A DNA stretch of 64,000 nucleotides from JAUUSJ01 sp964439395 (GCA_964439395.1 CAYTNV010000017.1:10343-74342), one strand, 5' to 3'; positions 54,769 to 63,153 are shown, numbered from the stretch's first letter. A program made the numbers and translations. Notes: generated from the sequence alone by a model not told the origin.

Positions 54769-54854
54769 ATCTTCTCCTTTATTCTGAATTTGCTTTTATT
54801 TTTCTTTGTTTTTTATTTCTCTTAAATAATCAGATAGTTATAATCTACTCTGAA

Positions 54855-55493
54855 CTACTTATAATAGCTATCGTATCCCCCCCGATACACTGTTTTTCCC
54901 TTTATTGCAATCGACGTAATCCTTCCATTTTTCGGAGCGACAATTTTCAATTCTGTTGTCCCCGCTTTTATCACCATAATCGAGTCTCCCTTTGACACAA
55001 AACCGCCCAACTTGGCATTAACTTGTGAAATTTTGGCTAATACTGGAGCAGATACTCTTAAAGTTTTGGGAATAATATCAGAAGTTTCATGAGTACTTTT
55101 TGTAGAAAATGACTTTTCATACTGGTAAGTGGAATTCTTTGTACTTTGCAGCCCCTTCTCCCAATTTATAATATCATCATAACTTTCCTTCCACTCTCCA
55201 AGTATCATAAGCGATATAATCATCTTTTTAATTACTTTTTGATTGAATCCTTCTTCATCCTCTAACTGCTGACTTATTCTTCCGATAAACTGTTTTTTCT
55301 CCCCCATATTTTTATCTTGATTAACTATAAATTCTAAATGAATTCCTCTATCCATCACTCGTTTTAGCCATCTGCGTTCAGACATATAATCTTGTCCTAA
55401 ACAGTCACTCAAAACGCCAATAAATTTTTTACTTTCTGTGACGTCTACTCCAATCTCTTTTACTTTCTTCAACGCTTCATAAAATCTTTCCAT
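54855..55493 (-). CDS. shared-N-domain protein with C-terminal biotinyl-lipoyl-like domain
   Basis: A 212-residue protein: shared helical domain (LSDCLGQDYMSERRWLKRVM, EEGFNQKVIKKMI, LGEWKE) followed by a barrel-sandwich domain (AKISQVNAKLGGFVSKGDSI, APKNGRITSIAIKGKTVYRG) without a modifiable lysine. Its end looks cut compared with 50416, where a membrane segment and DUF6273 follow, so it may be a shortened paralogue. The ATG at 55493 has GAGG five bases upstream. Confidence 0.75.
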   Translation of the reverse strand: MERFYEALKKVKEIGVDVTESKKFIGVLSDCLGQDYMSERRWLKRVMDRGIHLEFIVNQDKNMGEKKQFIGRISQQLEDEEGFNQKVIKKMIISLMILGEWKESYDDIINWEKGLQSTKNSTYQYEKSFSTKSTHETSDIIPKTLRVSAPVLAKISQVNAKLGGFVSKGDSIMVIKAGTTELKIVAPKNGRITSIAIKGKTVYRGGYDSYYK

Positions 55494-55599
55494 ATCTTCC
55501 TCTTTGTACAACGTCTTCTCTTTTACAATATTTTTTACTGTTTGTGATATCAGCTCCATTGGCCTTTACATTCTTTATTGTTTCATAAAATTTTTCCAT
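55477..55599 (-). pseudogene. fragment of a shared N-domain start
   Basis: After AAGGAG the frame begins MEKFYETIKNVKANGADITN, the first 25 residues of the shared N-domain, then loses similarity and ends after 40 codons, overlapping the start of the next paralogue. It looks like the stump of another family copy deleted between repeats. Confidence 0.65.
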
Positions 55600-55611
55600 A
55601 TTACTCCTTAA

Positions 55612-57108
55612 TTATTTTAACAACTTTCCACATACCTTACAAAAAGCATCATCTGCGGATACTGGATTACCGCATTTCGCACATTTTATTTCGCTATTGG
55701 AGCGAGAAGAAGGATTGCTCTTTGTGTTAAGTTTATGATTCACTCCATTATTGATGGGCGGCTTCATTTGAGGATTTCCTCCTCTGTTCGAGAAATTATT
55801 GGTTGGTTGCTTCATTGTTCTTGTATTCTGATTTGTTCCTCCAACGTACCCACTAAATTGAAATATATTTATATTAGAATACATCTTAAATATAAGATAA
55901 ATCGCTCCTATTGCAATACAAAAACAAACTATCATATACATATCAACATAAAAAGCAATATATTGACCTGCTATCCAAGACACTACATATTGAGCCACAA
56001 AAAATGCCAATACTATCAATACAAGAGGTTTTATCTCCTGCTTTGTTATCAATCGATCTGCTATGTATACACAAACCCATACAATTAAATATTTAATAAA
56101 ATATATGATTATCATAAAACTAAAATCTATATATCCAACAGGCTGGACTATTAAAAATCCTAAAATATATGGAATTTGGTAAAGCATATTTATCCTGATA
56201 TCTTTCGTCATTACAAAATACACAAGTCCTGCAAGAGTCGCACCACTAGCTACTATTGAGACAAAATAAACTATTTCATATATTGAATTTCCACTCTGAA
56301 TACTGTTTAAAATGTTATACATAATAGGTACTGCAATACTATTAATAATTGGTGCAAGAAATATAAACTTATTTTCCATGATTTCATCTTTTAAATTTGA
56401 GTTTCCATTCCCATAAGCGCTATTTCTGTTCCCTGAAAATAAACTTTTTAAATTCGATAATGACAAATTTGGCATATTTATTGACATGTTTTGCCCTGGT
56501 GCACTTATATTAAATCGCTTTAACTGTACTTTATACCCTGCAATTCCAAGACCTATCGTAATTATAATCAATCCAATTGTAACCTCTAAATTATCTCTCA
56601 CGATAACTTCCAAAAATACATCTAAAGGACTTCCTCCATGAATAAGTCCTTCAAATCCTATACCTGCTATAAATGCGCCAGAAAATGCAGACACAATGAC
56701 ATATGCGATTTGATAAAATCTATACGCTATAGTCGCCAAAAAAACAGCCACCGCCAAGGCTAAAACGACAACAATCGGAATTACAGCCATAGAATCAAAA
56801 AGACTTCCCAATAATACAAACAAAACTAAAAACGACATAAAAAGTCCACTGATAAAGGTATTAATAGCTGTGCAGATTCTATCATAAATTACACATACAA
56901 CGCAGATTGCAATTCCAACTAATAATACAACAATAAGCGACGAACTATCCATGCTTGACGCAATGCCACCTATCATCACACTTACGACAACTCCCAGCGA
57001 TATTCCCCAAAAAAATCCCGTAATACCCGCACAAATCTTTCGGATATAAACTCCTCCAAAACAAATGATTAGTCCTATACAAATTATTATTAAATTTAAT
57101 AGCGTCAT
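55612..57108 (-). CDS. polytopic membrane protein with C-terminal zinc ribbon
   Basis: A 498-residue protein with about a dozen hydrophobic segments: a TMEM198-like block of seven or more helices (to about 210), a cytoplasmic loop (about 215-260), and a further set of helices, ending in a zinc ribbon (IKCAKCGNPVSADDAFCKVCGK). The ATG at 57108 follows AGGAGGGG. Likely a membrane sensor or channel-like protein; function unknown. It lies downstream of island promoter module 2. Confidence 0.75.
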   Translation of the reverse strand: MTLLNLIIICIGLIICFGGVYIRKICAGITGFFWGISLGVVVSVMIGGIASSMDSSSLIVVLLVGIAICVVCVIYDRICTAINTFISGLFMSFLVLFVLLGSLFDSMAVIPIVVVLALAVAVFLATIAYRFYQIAYVIVSAFSGAFIAGIGFEGLIHGGSPLDVFLEVIVRDNLEVTIGLIIITIGLGIAGYKVQLKRFNISAPGQNMSINMPNLSLSNLKSLFSGNRNSAYGNGNSNLKDEIMENKFIFLAPIINSIAVPIMYNILNSIQSGNSIYEIVYFVSIVASGATLAGLVYFVMTKDIRINMLYQIPYILGFLIVQPVGYIDFSFMIIIYFIKYLIVWVCVYIADRLITKQEIKPLVLIVLAFFVAQYVVSWIAGQYIAFYVDMYMIVCFCIAIGAIYLIFKMYSNINIFQFSGYVGGTNQNTRTMKQPTNNFSNRGGNPQMKPPINNGVNHKLNTKSNPSSRSNSEIKCAKCGNPVSADDAFCKVCGKLLK

Positions 57109-57151
57109 ATTTTCCCCTCCTTTTTGTGTTTTTTTAATCAAATAGATAAAG

Positions 57152-57175
57152 AGCCTCCCTAATCTCTTAGGAAGG
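57152..57175 (-). terminator. leader hairpin upstream of the polytopic membrane gene
   Basis: Minus-strand GCCTTCCTAA/TTAGGGAGGC with a 4-base loop and a modest TCTTT tail, a few bases after the expected start of module 2. A weak terminator or attenuator. Confidence 0.55.
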
Positions 57176-57192
57176 CATTAAACTATAAAAAT

Positions 57193-57258
57193 ATTCTACA
57201 ATTTTTTCGATACTTTTCAATATAAATGTAATAATTGACAAGGAAACTGTAATAATTG
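57193..57258 (-). promoter_or_regulatory. island promoter module 2
   Basis: TGTAATAATTG at 57227-57237 and 57248-57258 (21-base period), then six bases, -35 TTGAAA (57220-57215), 16-base spacer, -10 TAGAAT (57198-57193), minus strand. Directs transcription to the polytopic membrane gene and possibly the paralogue group beyond. Confidence 0.75.
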
Positions 57259-57279
57259 TTTATCAATTACATACTTCAT

Positions 57280-57545
57280 CCATAAGGCAGAATGTACTCC
57301 TATATATTTAAGAACTACGTTACGCTCTAACTGATCCACCTTTCTTATTTGACTTCTTTTTACAATATTTGTAAAAATATTAGAGTTATAACCAACTGGA
57401 ATTACAGCTGCCGCAAAATTATTATAAAGACCTGGCGAGCGCAGCCACCACCATGAGACATTTACAACTCTCGTGGCTTTCATCGAAACTGCATTCACAT
57501 TTCCATTCCTCTATATTTTCTCTTTGACATACTGGACATATCCAC
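57280..57545 (-). pseudogene. zinc-ribbon/DUF6273 composite remnant
   Basis: In one frame KWICPVCQRENIEEWKCECS (57480-57545) is a zinc ribbon. In an adjoining frame VSWWWLRSPGLYNNFAAAVI and a later VHSALWM (57280-57460) form the end of a DUF6273 domain. The middle of both is missing and frames do not join, so this is a scar of a family member. The reading frame runs on over promoter module 2. Confidence 0.6.
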
Positions 57546-57570
57546 TTTACACTTTCACCTCTTAATCATT

Positions 57571-57661
57571 AAAAAAACCTTCTAAGACATCTCTCACATC
57601 CTTGCCGAAACTGTCTTAGAAAGTTTTTTATATTGCCATTTATTTTCTTAGCTAGAATTTT
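57571..57661 (-). ncRNA. possible short RNA or leader between module 3 and a strong terminator
   Basis: From the expected start near 57661, transcription would meet a strong terminator (stem TTTCTAAGACA/TGTCTTAGAAGG, 57578-57623, then TTTTTTT at 57577-57571) after about 90 bases, with no gene between. The next genuine gene lies beyond a remnant. Either a small RNA or a decayed leader. Confidence 0.45.
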
Positions 57662-57667
57662 ATCTAA

Positions 57668-57712
57668 ATTTTATCATCTATTATTGTTTTTTCAATGCCA
57701 ATGTAATAATTG
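57668..57712 (-). promoter_or_regulatory. island promoter module 3
   Basis: TGTAATAATTG (57702-57712), six bases, -35 TTGAAA (57695-57690), 16-base spacer, -10 TAAAAT (57673-57668), minus strand. The second upstream repeat is not conserved. Confidence 0.65.
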
Positions 57713-57813
57713 TTATAGTTTCTAGCGATTGCTTTGAGCTGTTGCTGGTCACAGGTTATAAAATAATTATATCAAACATAAGAGGATTCTCATTTGATAT
57801 ATCTTTTCATTTT

Positions 57814-58317
57814 TTAATAATAGACTGTCACATATTTTTTCAAAACATAGCCTAATTTACCCTTATAATTCACTCGACAAAAACCATTCCTACTACTAGC
57901 TTCATAGTATATCGTTGCTCCTTTTGGAATTCTTTTTAAAGCTTTCGCTTTTGTACTTGTGGAACTCCTAAGAGTAATATAGCTATTGCATTTCACGACT
58001 TTAGCACGATATGTACGTCCTAAATATTTTGCTAATACATATCCTGTTTTATTTCCATATATTACTTTATAAAATCCATTTTTTGTTCTGCCATTATTAT
58101 AGCCATAGCACCAACGTACTGTCTTCCCATATGGAATTGTAGTAAGTGCTTTCGCACTTGTACTTGGTGACTTTCTAAGTGTTACATAACTATTACAATT
58201 ATAAACTTGAAACTCCGCTCTTAATGCATTTGCTTCTGAATTATTTATCATAAATAATCCTGAAAACAGTACAAGTGATAATACAATAGCCATTAAAGAT
58301 TTCATTCTCTTTTTCAT
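57814..58317 (-). CDS. secreted basic protein with two SH3b repeats
   Basis: A 167-residue exported protein: signal peptide of about 30 residues, then two SH3b domains (CNSYVTLRKSPSTSAKALTT and CNSYITLRSSTSTKAKALKR) each closing in GYVLAKYLG or GYVLKKYV. Very similar in layout to the protein at 26759. Strongly basic, suited to binding cell-wall polymers. No close terminator follows before the module 3 promoter. Confidence 0.85.
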   Translation of the reverse strand: MKKRMKSLMAIVLSLVLFSGLFMINNSEANALRAEFQVYNCNSYVTLRKSPSTSAKALTTIPYGKTVRWCYGYNNGRTKNGFYKVIYGNKTGYVLAKYLGRTYRAKVVKCNSYITLRSSTSTKAKALKRIPKGATIYYEASSRNGFCRVNYKGKLGYVLKKYVTVYY

Positions 58318-58476
58318 TTTCCATCTTCCTTTCTTTTTCCATCCATTTCTGATTCTTGTTGCTTCTTAAAAACTAATCGTTATTTTTCTAATTTCACCTC
58401 CTCTAGATTTGTCCTGAATAAACTTCATCTGGAAGTTCTGCTATTTTTACATTTTTTCATTTTTCCATATCCTTTT

Positions 58477-59907
58477 CTACGGCAAGTTGCTTGTAATTGT
58501 GTTACTATAATATCCCGCATAATTATCAATCAAATACTGACATCTCTCAATTGTAGACTCAGTCGCTGATAAATTATACGCCAAACTATAATTTGAGCTA
58601 TTATTTCCAGCAGCCTCTGCTTTGCTCTCTTTTTGAGCGATCCATTCTTTCTCATCTTCTTTTAAAATTTCAAAATCACTCGAAGGTAGATTGGATTTAA
58701 TATCTTGATATAAATCATTTAACAGACCATCACTCCAATCATAATAAAAGCTCACCTGGTCTTCCTCATCTGGAGATAAGAGATACTCGTTTCGTATCAT
58801 ATCAAGCTCACTTTGATAGGTCGCACTATTATCCCAACCACCAGTGCCAGTATCTGCGCTGTCACTATTATTTTCATCTCCATTATAGTACTCATAACTG
58901 CCATATCCACTGTCATCATACTCATTACCGTCATAACTATTATTATCATAGTCATTTACATCAGTATCTCCAACAATATTATTGGTGTCCACATCATTAT
59001 CGCTACTTACATTATTATTTCCACTACTATAATTCCCTGAATTTCCATTTTGGGTATTATTATGCCGAATATTCGTACCTAAAGCTACAAAATCATTCGT
59101 AACGTCCATTATAGTTTCTTGTCCAAAAGGAGTAAAAACTCCTACTATTAGACCAATAATATAAGCAACACAAAGAATTGTAAAGATTTTCTTCAGCCAC
59201 GGAGAAATCTCTGAGTCTTTTCCCATAAAATATCGAATCACCCAAACTATTAAAAAATTAGGAATTGTAAAGAGAAACCAAGAATGTAGTATTCCCTCTA
59301 TTTGTGTTGATACTTGTCCTTGTATTGCACATGAAATGCCCATAAAAAGGCATGAAACACCATAAATTTCCGCAAAAATAAGAATTTTATTATTCCATTT
59401 CTGCCATACAGTAAATGCCATAATTCCTATTGTTGCAACAACTGCTAAAATCTGCGGTTCTGACACAAGTATCAAATACCATATACCAAAAGGTCGAACA
59501 AAGACTGTCAGTAAAAAAGTCACTACCGCAATTACTGCGATAATGGTAAGACCTCCTACAAAAATGTCCATCCATCCCCCTCCGCCTCCTATAGGAATGG
59601 ATGGTGTCGGAATGGAACCTCCACCCGAACCACTACCGCCTGAATATGTATGTTGTGAATAAGAATCTGTTCCTCCCGAGTTAGATATTGAACCTGATGA
59701 AGATGAACTTCCCGAATTTCCAGCTCGATATCTCTTTGCTCCTTCTACAGAATTTACCAATCCTCTATAGAGAGGACATTCATCATAACTATAATTTTTA
59801 CAATACGCATAATATAAATCATTATTTGTATAATCTTGACATTTGGTACAATAATACTCTCCCCCAAAATGCGCATCATCTTTAAATGAATAATACGGAC
59901 ATGCCAT
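58477..59907 (-). CDS. cysteine-rich membrane protein with LprI-like (DUF1311) domain
   Basis: A 476-residue protein. The N-terminal 50 residues hold a cysteine pattern (CPYYS, YYCTKCQDY, YCKNY, CPLYRG) that probably binds zinc. A Gly/Ser linker and four or more membrane segments (about 110-270) follow, then a low-complexity Asn/Asp/Gly/Tyr stretch and an external helical domain (ATYQSELDMIRNEYL, LNDLYQDIKSNL, DEKEWIAQKESKAE) like that at 35484. It probably displays an LprI-type domain outside the membrane. Function unknown. Confidence 0.75.
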   Translation of the reverse strand: MACPYYSFKDDAHFGGEYYCTKCQDYTNNDLYYAYCKNYSYDECPLYRGLVNSVEGAKRYRAGNSGSSSSSGSISNSGGTDSYSQHTYSGGSGSGGGSIPTPSIPIGGGGGWMDIFVGGLTIIAVIAVVTFLLTVFVRPFGIWYLILVSEPQILAVVATIGIMAFTVWQKWNNKILIFAEIYGVSCLFMGISCAIQGQVSTQIEGILHSWFLFTIPNFLIVWVIRYFMGKDSEISPWLKKIFTILCVAYIIGLIVGVFTPFGQETIMDVTNDFVALGTNIRHNNTQNGNSGNYSSGNNNVSSDNDVDTNNIVGDTDVNDYDNNSYDGNEYDDSGYGSYEYYNGDENNSDSADTGTGGWDNSATYQSELDMIRNEYLLSPDEEDQVSFYYDWSDGLLNDLYQDIKSNLPSSDFEILKEDEKEWIAQKESKAEAAGNNSSNYSLAYNLSATESTIERCQYLIDNYAGYYSNTITSNLP

Positions 59908-60005
59908 TTTTTTCTCCTCTTTTTATTGTATTTTCATTTCTTATTTTCCTTAATATACCAAGAAAAACTTTTTATTTTTTCTGCATATGATACATAAGTT
60001 TTTTG

Positions 60006-61148
60006 CTAGTCTAATACAATTTCCTCCATCACAGAACTATCGACACTTCCAATGAAACTTGTCGTGTCATCTTCTAAAATATCCCAGTTCTTAATTCCGC
60101 CTGAATATGTACTACGGCATTGCTCTTGATTTCCCTTATAATCACAGCGCCATAGTTCATAAGTATCTGAGTAGTAATTACTATCCCCCATCTGCTGAGC
60201 ATAATAAATATAATTTGGGGTAATATTATAAACCCAACCATTAACCTGAGCGATAGTTTCCACTTTATTCGCATCCAACTTTCCAAACAGCAACTTATCA
60301 TCATTTGCGTCCACAAGATAAATCGTTCCATTCACTACGAAAATTTGGCTAGGATATACATCACTTGGAAGTTTTCCTATTTTTACTTTTTCAAATTTCT
60401 TTGTCTTATCCAATTGAATAATATCTGTTTCATCTACATAGTAAAAATAATGATTTGTCTCGAATCTCGCCCAATCTCCCTCTTCACCGTCTACCCATAC
60501 TTGATCCATCGACCATAATAGCTCTGGCTCGCCTCCTGATAAAGATACCTTATAACAGCCCACATATCCATCCATTGTACCTGCTGTGTAGTATAAAGTT
60601 CCTCCCTCAATATACATAGTCTGAGTTATCCATATTACTCCATCGGCGTCTATCCTTAGATGTTCTTTTATATCCTCTCCCTCTAGATTCATGGATATAA
60701 TTTTTTCTACAGGCTCATCTCCCGCATTTGTCGGATAAGCTATATAAATTCTTCCATCGCTTACCAAAAAAGCATGGATGCCATCACTATAAGCCTCATA
60801 TGAAAACAAATCTGATACGTTATATATCAAGGTTCCCTCATTGGAATTTTTCTCTCTTTTATAGACAGCATTTTGTTCTAAATAATATATCGCTCCACCA
60901 TAAGAATAAGAAAAACTATTTACTTCTCCATTTCCCTTACTTTCCACGGTCGCTGGTTTCATGATAATATTAGAAACCGCATAATATGCCCCAACTCCGA
61001 TAACACAAAGTAAACCGATGATTACTATAATAGTTGTCTGCTTTTTTTGTTTTTGTTTTATTTTCTCGTAGTCAATTTTCGCTCCACATCCCACACAAAA
61101 AATAGCTCCATTCGGATTTTGTTTGCCACAGTTTTCACATCTTGCCAT
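60006..61148 (-). CDS. zinc-ribbon membrane protein with DUF5050-like beta-propeller
   Basis: A 380-residue protein: N-terminal zinc ribbon (CENCGKQNPNGAIFCVGCG), one membrane segment (about 40-61), and an external beta-propeller-like region with repeated short strands (GAIYYLEQNAVYKRE, GGTLYYTAGTMDGYVGCYKV, GTIYLVDANDDKLLF), typical of DUF5050. The domain order suggests an external sensor with a cytoplasmic zinc ribbon. Confidence 0.78.
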   Translation of the reverse strand: MARCENCGKQNPNGAIFCVGCGAKIDYEKIKQKQKKQTTIIVIIGLLCVIGVGAYYAVSNIIMKPATVESKGNGEVNSFSYSYGGAIYYLEQNAVYKREKNSNEGTLIYNVSDLFSYEAYSDGIHAFLVSDGRIYIAYPTNAGDEPVEKIISMNLEGEDIKEHLRIDADGVIWITQTMYIEGGTLYYTAGTMDGYVGCYKVSLSGGEPELLWSMDQVWVDGEEGDWARFETNHYFYYVDETDIIQLDKTKKFEKVKIGKLPSDVYPSQIFVVNGTIYLVDANDDKLLFGKLDANKVETIAQVNGWVYNITPNYIYYAQQMGDSNYYSDTYELWRCDYKGNQEQCRSTYSGGIKNWDILEDDTTSFIGSVDSSVMEEIVLD

Positions 61149-61233
61149 TTTCTTCCTCCTCTAAATTAAAACATTAATTTTATATAAAATCTTGCGCAAG
61201 TTTTATATTAATTCTAAAATTTACAGCAAATTC

Positions 61234-61797
61234 TCAGAAATTATATTCCCTAAATCGAAAGCGAAACGGTGGATATCCCTGAGTACCAATAAACGCCTCT
61301 TCAAACTGTCCTAATCTACGATTACATTCTATATAAAGAAAAGCTATTCCTATATTTATATGAGTTTCCAAATACTTCCTCATACAAGAAACTGCTTTTT
61401 CTCGATATTTCTTACTCATTTCTTCTTGCTTTTCTTCCTCTAAGCACCAAGCTGCTTTTAAATAAGAAAGAGCGGCATATTTATGTTCATAAACTGTCTC
61501 CTCTAAAAATCCCTTTGCTATCCAACGTGCTGTCGCTCTATTTTGAAAATCATTTTTAAAAATATTTTGATAATAACTTTCTTTTATAATTTTTATCGTC
61601 TGTTCTTTTTCCTCTATTTTTCCAATATCTTTCGCACAATAATGACATACTGGGCACTCCATTACCTGATTTAAATTACACCAAACAAAATCTTTTCCAT
61701 CTAAATCCATATTTGAAGTAGAAAAACTCAATATCTTGTTCTGTATACTCTCTGTTTTACAGCAAGAGCAAATTCTTTTTTCTTTTATAATTCTCAT
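61234..61797 (-). CDS. cytoplasmic zinc-ribbon/helical protein, DUF2225-like
   Basis: A 187-residue protein. The N-terminal part has two cysteine pairs (CSCC and CPVCHYCAKD) and resembles the zinc-binding start of DUF2225 proteins; the rest is TPR-like helices (HKYAALSYLKAAWCLEEEKQ). No signal peptide or membrane segment. Role unknown; other DUF2225-type proteins are linked to spore or envelope processes, but that is not shown here. Confidence 0.6.
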   Translation of the reverse strand: MRIIKEKRICSCCKTESIQNKILSFSTSNMDLDGKDFVWCNLNQVMECPVCHYCAKDIGKIEEKEQTIKIIKESYYQNIFKNDFQNRATARWIAKGFLEETVYEHKYAALSYLKAAWCLEEEKQEEMSKKYREKAVSCMRKYLETHINIGIAFLYIECNRRLGQFEEAFIGTQGYPPFRFRFREYNF

Positions 61798-61856
61798 ACT
61801 TTTTTCCTACTTCCTATTTTAAAATTCTTTTATAATACCTTTTTCGTATTATAAAA

Positions 61857-61955
61857 GGTTGTTACAAAACATAAAATCTCAGCAAAATATCATTATAGTT
61901 TACTTTATTTATACGAATATCCTGTGCAAAAATTTGAACTTATTTTGCAACAACC
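61857..61955. mobile_element. 99-bp inverted-repeat element (MITE-like)
   Basis: Terminal repeats GGTTGTTACAAAA and TTTTGCAACAACC with further matching inner arms bracket 70 non-coding bases. A second hairpin (CTTTTATAATAC/GTATTATAAAAG) adjoins at 61827-61857. The element may double as the terminator of the gene at 62008. The ends resemble those of IS1182-like elements, from memory. Confidence 0.5.
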
Positions 61956-62007
61956 CTCAAATCTTCTCAACTCTATTTCCTACAAACCAATAGAAAAAAC
62001 AAGCGAA

Positions 62008-62757
62008 CTATTTCTTCCATTTTTGAATTGCACGATCTCCTAATGTCTGCAAATCTAATACCATTGCTCCGATTTCATCTAACATTTTATCTGTCTCTGG
62101 TGTAGGTAGACCAGTTAAGGTATAAAGAGCTGTATTTCCACCCGTTAATCCAGATGGGCCATTTCCTAATGAAATACTCTTACCTGATGCCTTAGAAGAA
62201 TAAATTTCTAGTACAAAGCAACTCTGACTAGCGTTAAATATCATAAATCCTCCTATTACAAGAAGTCCAAGTCCAATTAGCAGTCCAGCTCCTCCTGCGC
62301 TTGCTCCTACCATTAAAGCAATTAAGCCAAGAACAGCCACAATAATACCTTTTATAATTTTTCCTTTATCTGTATTTTTCCCATAATAAGAATCAATACC
62401 AGATACTCCATCCAACCAACATTCTTGGTTAATTCTACTACTACCTCCAACACCGTGGAAAATAACTCTCTTATTTGTCACCGTTAAAAAACCTTCACAG
62501 CTTGGAGTTTTTAAAGATGTACAGTGATACGAGCGAACAATCTGCTCTCCTGAAGCATACTCTGTTTTTTCCATAGCAACAGTCGAAGATATTGAATTTA
62601 CTGTCGGCATTGGATTTGGTTGTGGATTTGGTCTTGAATTTGGTTGCGGAGTTGATTGTGTTCCTGAAGGTTTATACTCCTGATTCTTTGTACCGCAATT
62701 TTGACAAAACGGTTCATTATCAGGAATCATCTTGCCACAATTCATACAATAGCTCAT
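62008..62757 (-). CDS. zinc-ribbon protein with PH-like domain and membrane segments
   Basis: A 249-residue protein: zinc ribbon (CMNCGKMIPDNEPFCQNCG), Pro/Asn-rich linker, a PH-like domain region (GFLTVTNKRVIFHGVGG), then two closely spaced hydrophobic segments (about 142-160 and 163-180) and an amphipathic C-terminus (CFVLEIYSSKA, TDKMLDEIGAMVLDLQ). The ATG at 62757 follows AAAGGAG by seven bases. It lies directly behind island promoter module 4. Function unknown. Confidence 0.78.
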   Translation of the reverse strand: MSYCMNCGKMIPDNEPFCQNCGTKNQEYKPSGTQSTPQPNSRPNPQPNPMPTVNSISSTVAMEKTEYASGEQIVRSYHCTSLKTPSCEGFLTVTNKRVIFHGVGGSSRINQECWLDGVSGIDSYYGKNTDKGKIIKGIIVAVLGLIALMVGASAGGAGLLIGLGLLVIGGFMIFNASQSCFVLEIYSSKASGKSISLGNGPSGLTGGNTALYTLTGLPTPETDKMLDEIGAMVLDLQTLGDRAIQKWKK

Positions 62758-62907
62758 ATCTTTTCTCCTTTCTCTCTTCATATTCTCTGCTTTTGCTTGT
62801 ACCTCTTTACTATATAAGGTAAAAATTTTCTTTTTTTCTGCATCCGCAAAGAATACTATACTAATAAAACAACGTCCTCTCTCCTCCTATTTTTCTTGTT
62901 CATAAAA

Positions 62908-62956
62908 GAATCTTCCAAGATATCTCTTTATCTCTTTCGAGCTTCCTAGAAGATTT
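62908..62956 (-). terminator. leader hairpin upstream of the PH-like gene
   Basis: Minus-strand AATCTTCTAGGA ... TCTTGGAAGATT stem followed by CTTTTATG, between module 4 and the gene at 62757. Likely attenuator or short-RNA terminator. Confidence 0.6.
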
Positions 62957-62987
62957 TAGAAGACATAATATTTTGTTTTATGTTACA

Positions 62988-63053
62988 ATTTTATCGTTTC
63001 TCACTATTTTTTCAAGGTAAATGTAATAATTAACAAACAAATTGTAATAATTG
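62988..63053 (-). promoter_or_regulatory. island promoter module 4
   Basis: TGTAATAATTA (63022-63032) and TGTAATAATTG (63043-63053) with a 21-base period, six bases, -35 TTGAAA (63015-63010), 16-base spacer, -10 TAAAAT (62993-62988), minus strand. Confidence 0.75.
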
Positions 63054-63099
63054 GTTATATACAATTTCCTCCATCACAATCATCTCCAAAAAATTACAT

Positions 63100-63153
63100 A
63101 AAAAAAGGAACACTCAGATTAAAAAATATACGTTTTCTTAATCTGAGTATTCC
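63100..63153 (-). terminator. terminator of the YARHG gene
   Basis: Minus-strand GGAATACTCAGATTAAG stem with an AATCTGAGTGTTCC arm followed by TTTTTTT. Confidence 0.88.

Noticed and set aside
50004..57545. A complete diversity-generating retroelement
   Set aside because: Lectin-like targets are present but no reverse transcriptase, template repeat or accessory gene is visible in the window.
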